From Oscillospiraceae bacterium (lineage in GTDB: Bacteria; Bacillota; Clostridia; Oscillospirales; Oscillospiraceae): a stretch of DNA of 56,638 bases. Numbering within the stretch: position 1 is the stretch's first letter; each line of letters begins with the position of its first letter. The stretch spans positions 1-56,638 of the forward strand of contig JAGASJ010000016.1 in assembly GCA_017621795.1 (NCBI GenBank), given 5' to 3'. Below are positions 55,170 through 56,638 of the stretch, one piece after another. The notes below the pieces were generated by a model, which made no database searches, was not told the DNA's origin, and saw nothing but the letters and a program-made list of their open reading frames with translations. A program made the translations under genes and the position numbers.

Positions 55170-55202
55170 CAAGCGAGACAACGATTTCGGTCATCTCGCT
55201 TG
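55170..55202. terminator. Hairpin between the small repeat protein and the ABC operon
   Basis: CAAGCGAGA (55170-55178) pairs with TCTCGCTTG (55194-55202) with a further palindrome inside. On the minus strand no T-run follows, so it is a weak terminator or attenuator in the direction of the ABC genes; on the plus strand CCTTTTAT follows. Confidence 0.5.
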
Positions 55203-55230
55203 CCTTTTATGTTCGCTTCCCCTTCAGATC

Positions 55231-55713
55231 TTACTCTTCAATTACAGAAACAGTATACTTGCTGTCCAAGCCCTTGGACTTCAGAAAAGCATTGAATTCA
55301 GCCTCCAAATTTGCAGCAGTTAGCTCTGTTACTGTGACCTGGGGGTTACCCAAAGCATTTGCACGGGCAACGGCGGCCTGTGTTTCGGCACGGACCTTTG
55401 CGATCTGTGCGGCAGTGTTAGCAGGGGCAGCCTGTGCGCCCTTCTTAATGTTCTCCACCACCAGCTTGTATTTTGCCTTGATGCCCTTGGTGCGAAGGAA
55501 CTCTGCAAACTCCTTGTTATCCTCTGCTGACTTTGCCTTTACCGCTTCAAATTCAGCAACATCAGCGGCGTGCTGCTTCCTTGCAGATTCGCTCATATTA
55601 CTAAATGCAAGCTTGAACTTGGCGGCAATGCCTTTGGTGTGGAGAAATGCAGAGAACTGTTCGTTCAGTTCCAGCATCTCCTGTTCGATCTCCTGTTGTG
55701 TTTTGATTTCCAT
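55231..55713 (-). CDS. Small cytosolic protein with a threefold FxAFLxxKGI motif
   Basis: Not recognised. The product has 160 residues, no signal or membrane segment, and is helical and charged. The motif F-x-x-F-L-x-x-K-G-[IL]-x-x-K-[FY] occurs three times: FSAFLHTKGIAAKFKL at 20-35, FAEFLRTKGIKAKYKL at 69-84, and FNAFLKSKGLDSKYTV at 140-155. An Ala/Gln-rich helix (about 95-121) lies between the second and third. The frame extends 31 codons further, but the ATG at 55713 has AAAGGGG 9 nt upstream. It precedes the ABC genes on the same strand. Confidence 0.78.
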   Translation of the reverse strand: MEIKTQQEIEQEMLELNEQFSAFLHTKGIAAKFKLAFSNMSESARKQHAADVAEFEAVKAKSAEDNKEFAEFLRTKGIKAKYKLVVENIKKGAQAAPANTAAQIAKVRAETQAAVARANALGNPQVTVTELTAANLEAEFNAFLKSKGLDSKYTVSVIEE

Positions 55714-55825
55714 TTTTGTTTGCCCCTTTCTTTGATTTACAAGCACACTATAATGGGCAGATGTTTTGGAAATTTTTGAAAAATGTTTATGTTTTATTAA
55801 TTTCAAAATATTGTTATGTTTTTAT

Positions 55826-56219
55826 GCGGGGCGTCGAGGCGCCGCCCCCTACGATGTGACAGAATATATAGGGGACGATTGAGTGCATCGACCCTTTGCA
55901 ACGGGTTACGACTCTGTAAACCCCTCAGTCATATTGCCTAAAATCGGCAATATGACAGCTCGCTGAGGCGAGCCCGGTCGCGGCTCTGACAGTCCACTGG
56001 ACTGTCATTCACTACCGCGACTGCGCTTCGCTTACCCCTGCAAGGGGAGCCGTTGCGGGCCAATGTGGGCATTGGACCCTACGAGATGCTGTCAGATGGC
56101 GCGGCATCGGCGGACGCCCGGGGACGGGCGTCCCTACGAGGTCTTACGGTCGGGTGGGTGTGGATGTGGGGAAACGGATTGCCACACCAGTGACATCGGT
56201 CACTGGTTCGCAATGACAA
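55826..56219. repeat. Right-end repeat cluster
   Basis: Palindromes ending CCCTACG at 55826-55853, 56055-56083 (same core as elements A and C) and 56112-56138. A CAGTCATATTGC repeat copy at 55915-56048. A CGGATTGCCAC-core-TCGCAATGACA unit at 56175-56219 with core CCAGTGACatcgGTCACTGG. No coding frame in 55714-56638. Confidence 0.85.
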
Positions 56220-56237
56220 CGAATTGGCGCAAAAATA

Positions 56238-56272
56238 CCCCTTGGTTTCCAAAGTGATTGGAGATCAAGGGG
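56238..56272 (-). terminator. Terminator-like hairpin on the minus strand
   Basis: CCCCTTG / CAAGGGG with an inner TTTCCAA/TTGGAGA pairing, followed on the minus strand by TATTTTTG. It may end a transcript entering from the right. Confidence 0.6.
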
Positions 56273-56282
56273 CGTAATATTT

Positions 56283-56358
56283 AATGAAATCCTTGCTATG
56301 CAAGGATGAAATCTGCTTGCGCAGATGAAATCTTCAGCAACGCTTCAGATGAAATTAA
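56283..56358. repeat. Hairpin-chain array E with ATGAAAT spacer
   Basis: CCTTGCtatGCAAGG, CTGCttgcGCAG and AGCaacGCT separated by ATGAAAT, and flanked by TTTAATGAAAT and ATGAAATTAAAT. Same design as arrays A-D. The remaining 280 bases to the window end show only a GGAACGG/CCGTTCC palindrome at about 56370-56391. Confidence 0.75.
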
Positions 56359-56638
56359 ATCCAACTGTAGGGAACGGCCTGTGTGCCGTTCCTCTTTGCG
56401 TAATTTGAGGAATAATCTGCGGAATGACACATAGGTCATTCCCTACACGCTCATTTTGAGACACCACCCGCCAATTGCCGACTTTGGGCAGGTAGCCTGA
56501 AGGAGAGACGGGGAACGATGACGCAGAATAGTTAACTGTTCTCTAAGCTGTTCCCTGTTCTCCTTTTAACACATAGAACCGTCCCCTCGTATTATGAAAT
56601 GGCAGCAAATGGTGTTCCTTTTTAAGAACATATGCTAC

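Overview
The window looks like chromosomal DNA of an anaerobic, Gram-positive Clostridia member, most likely Oscillospiraceae/Ruminococcaceae-like. The reasons are a single-chain pyruvate:ferredoxin oxidoreductase, a clostridial-type double-OB SSB, AGGAGG ribosome binding sites, TTGACA/TATAAT promoters with 17-bp spacers, a CIRCE operator, a SpoVB-like flippase, and many structured intergenic repeats. Assignment to a named species is not possible from the sequence alone. Many gene starts were moved from the longest reading frame to the start with the better ribosome binding site.

Layout. 1-9.6 kb: the 5' part of uvrA (cut by the window edge) diverges from prs-pth-mfd, followed by a VanW-type wall protein. 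9.6-13.7 kb (minus strand): a small anchored protein, cinA-type amidase, thiI and comM. 13.9-18.4 kb: nifJ with its own promoter and terminator, a 51-residue protein, and upp. 18.4-23.55 kb: a segment bounded by two direct copies of the upp 3' end, holding an orphan 379-residue gene, a hairpin-chain repeat and a CIRCE-controlled clpB. 23.5-28.5 kb: a sigma/anti-sigma pair, an orphan membrane protein bracketed by perfect 92-bp repeats, and a four-helix-bundle protein coupled to a methyltransferase. 28.4-32.1 kb: two tRNAs, asnA, htrA and rpe.

32-40.5 kb is the accessory part. It has a secreted endonuclease I-like protein, a two-gene radical SAM/RiPP-like cassette (38-residue precursor plus SPASM maturase) and a repeat-containing secreted protein, all embedded in several families of palindromic repeats. 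40.5-49.4 kb is again mostly housekeeping: ygiQ, vanZ-like, ssb-like, nth, a flippase without a normal start codon, pepD, secG, prfB and tRNA-Arg. 49.4-55.7 kb (minus strand) carries a small repeat protein, two paralogous ABC exporter pairs, a two-component system and a small membrane protein. This resembles a peptide-antibiotic or envelope-stress detoxification locus. The last 0.9 kb is repeats only.

The most unusual features are (1) chains of mini-hairpins separated by a constant 6-7-nt spacer that in two arrays flips to its reverse complement halfway, several ending in a terminator; (2) the precursor/radical SAM cassette with a consensus promoter and an internal hairpin; and (3) the duplicated upp 3' end bounding the clpB segment.
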